Shown in pieces: positions 63,130 to 64,000 of a stretch of DNA of 64,000 nt (positions are counted from its first letter, which is position 1; each line of letters starts with the position of its first letter). The stretch comes from Symbiodinium natans (Eukaryota > Sar > Dinophyceae > Suessiales > Symbiodiniaceae). The stretch is from the NCBI GenBank assembly GCA_905221605.1, contig CAJNDS010002380.1, positions 90,001 to 154,000 of the forward strand. Direction: 5' to 3'. Made by a program: the position numbers and the translations under genes. The notes below the pieces were generated by a model, which saw nothing but the letters and a program-made list of their open reading frames with translations, searched no databases and was not told the DNA's origin.

Positions 63130-64000
63130 TGGTGCTGACCGGAACAATGCCCGAGGCAGCATGCCTTGAGGACTTGGGACTGGCTTATGGTTTAGCGTCA
63201 GGGAAAGAATAGGGTTTCAGCCGAGGCCGGCCCTGGTAGCAGCATTCGCGTGCGTCCGATGACCTCGATTTAGATTCTCGACCAATCCTGGGTGCTTCTG
63301 AGAATTGGGATCCCCCGCACAAAGGAGTATCTTGCGACACCGATGTATCTTGGTACGGTCTGAGTATTCTTGCCCCCAGAAGTGCCTTAATGGACAAGGG
63401 ATCCCATGCGGTTGGAAGCCTCACGTCGTCAGACGCGCTGCCAAGCACAAACGGATAAGATAACCGGCAACTTTGCCAGAGTCGGTTTACTGACACATGG
63501 CTCTTTATCAAGAAATCGCGTAGCCTACACAGTGCTTGTTCCTTATAAATTAGCATTTTTATAGGGCTTTTAGTGTTCTCTTCGTTCATATTCTAGTAGG
63601 AGATTTCGTGCGGTTAACTTACAAATCCCCAATAAAATGCTCTTTTCGTACAATTTTTTTATCAGGATTCCAAGGAGTTGATTGGTGTGACAATAGGATG
63701 AGTGAATAAGCCCAGAGGATAGAATGCTTTCAAGGTTTAGAAATCCTATTACAAAACGCTCTCTTGTTTCGTTCAATCATTCATTTCGTACACTTGTAAT
63801 ATAAATTCACGCGTGTACTCGCTCATTCACTCACCACACCTTTATGATTATATTAACGAATGAATGAGCTTAATGACTTGGAAATCTAGTAGTAATATCC
63901 CCAATTCGTTCTGCTTCGTTCACGCAGCATGCAGGGTGGGCTTGTGCTTGGTGGCATAGCTTGTGGAGCAGATAGTGATCCCCTTTCCAGGGCACGAGCG
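63130..64000 (-). other. AT-richer terminal stretch of different composition
   Basis: Telomere-like tracts stop and base composition shifts to AT-rich after about 63540. Minus frames of 134 codons (63589-63185; LIYKEQALCRLRDFLIKSHV, LSIKALLGARILRPYQD) and 68 codons (63776-63570; IGFLNLESILSSGLIHSSYC) are open. The look is more organelle-like than nuclear, but I cannot identify a source gene. Confidence 0.3.

Overview
The window looks like nuclear DNA of a dinoflagellate, most likely a core dinoflagellate; this is inferred from style, with no marker gene as proof. The grounds are: dense short tracts of the TTTAGGG/CCCTAAA telomere-type repeat far from any chromosome end; copia-like and DIRS-like retroelements whose proteins match those common in dinoflagellate genomes; host genes broken into micro-exons with large repeat-filled introns; an intron that looks like a recently inserted introner element; and abundant satellites. 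I saw no tRNA, rRNA, CRISPR or bacterial-style operon.

Layout. 0-5.3 kb: a 450-bp inverted repeat, a decayed SF1 helicase fragment, a minisatellite split by a TA-flanked MITE. 5.7-10.9 kb, minus strand: a retroelement that reads Gag, then (after an in-frame UGA) a protein with a C5-methyltransferase-like domain and a 2-oxoglutarate/Fe(II) oxygenase-like domain, then (in the -1 frame) reverse transcriptase-RNase H. 11.3-12.0 kb: an acidic ORF with a Cys/His tail. 12.5-13.1 kb: possible plus-strand terminal exons. 13.3-14.9 kb: microsatellite and satellite DNA. 15.5-17.6 kb: a decayed MULE/SWIM transposase-like gene. 17.9-20.4 kb: C-rich and GGTGGAATTTAGAATAA satellites. 20.4-22.8 kb: a tract saturated with CAAT on one strand, containing a 417-codon minus ORF. 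22.9-26.9 kb: a copia RT/RNase H fragment joined to an unrecognised protein of about 940 residues. 27.9-35.3 kb, minus: a copia element with an intact 1646-codon Pol that ends in a second, different methyltransferase-like domain, a broken Gag, and a downstream membrane/Cys-rich ORF.

35.4-64 kb is mostly low-coding DNA loaded with telomere-like tracts. Two host genes can be read in it: an aldo-keto reductase (49.36-50.36 kb) interrupted by a 102-bp intron with the structure of a transposed introner, and a cyclophilin-type peptidyl-prolyl isomerase in at least seven micro-exons (53.96-58.55 kb). Several of its introns start with TTTAGGG tracts and end with CCCTAAA tracts, so they could fold back. 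Other candidate micro-exons occur at 42.2, 42.6, 44.1 and 59.9-60.8 kb, and a frame-disrupted minus-strand gene at 45.5-46.0 kb. A G-rich satellite occupies 47.8-48.6 kb.

The main candidates for something undescribed are the retroelement carrying both a methylation-writer-like and an oxidising (eraser-like) domain, and the telomere-repeat-bracketed introns. All positions, counts and alignments were made by eye, with no database search.
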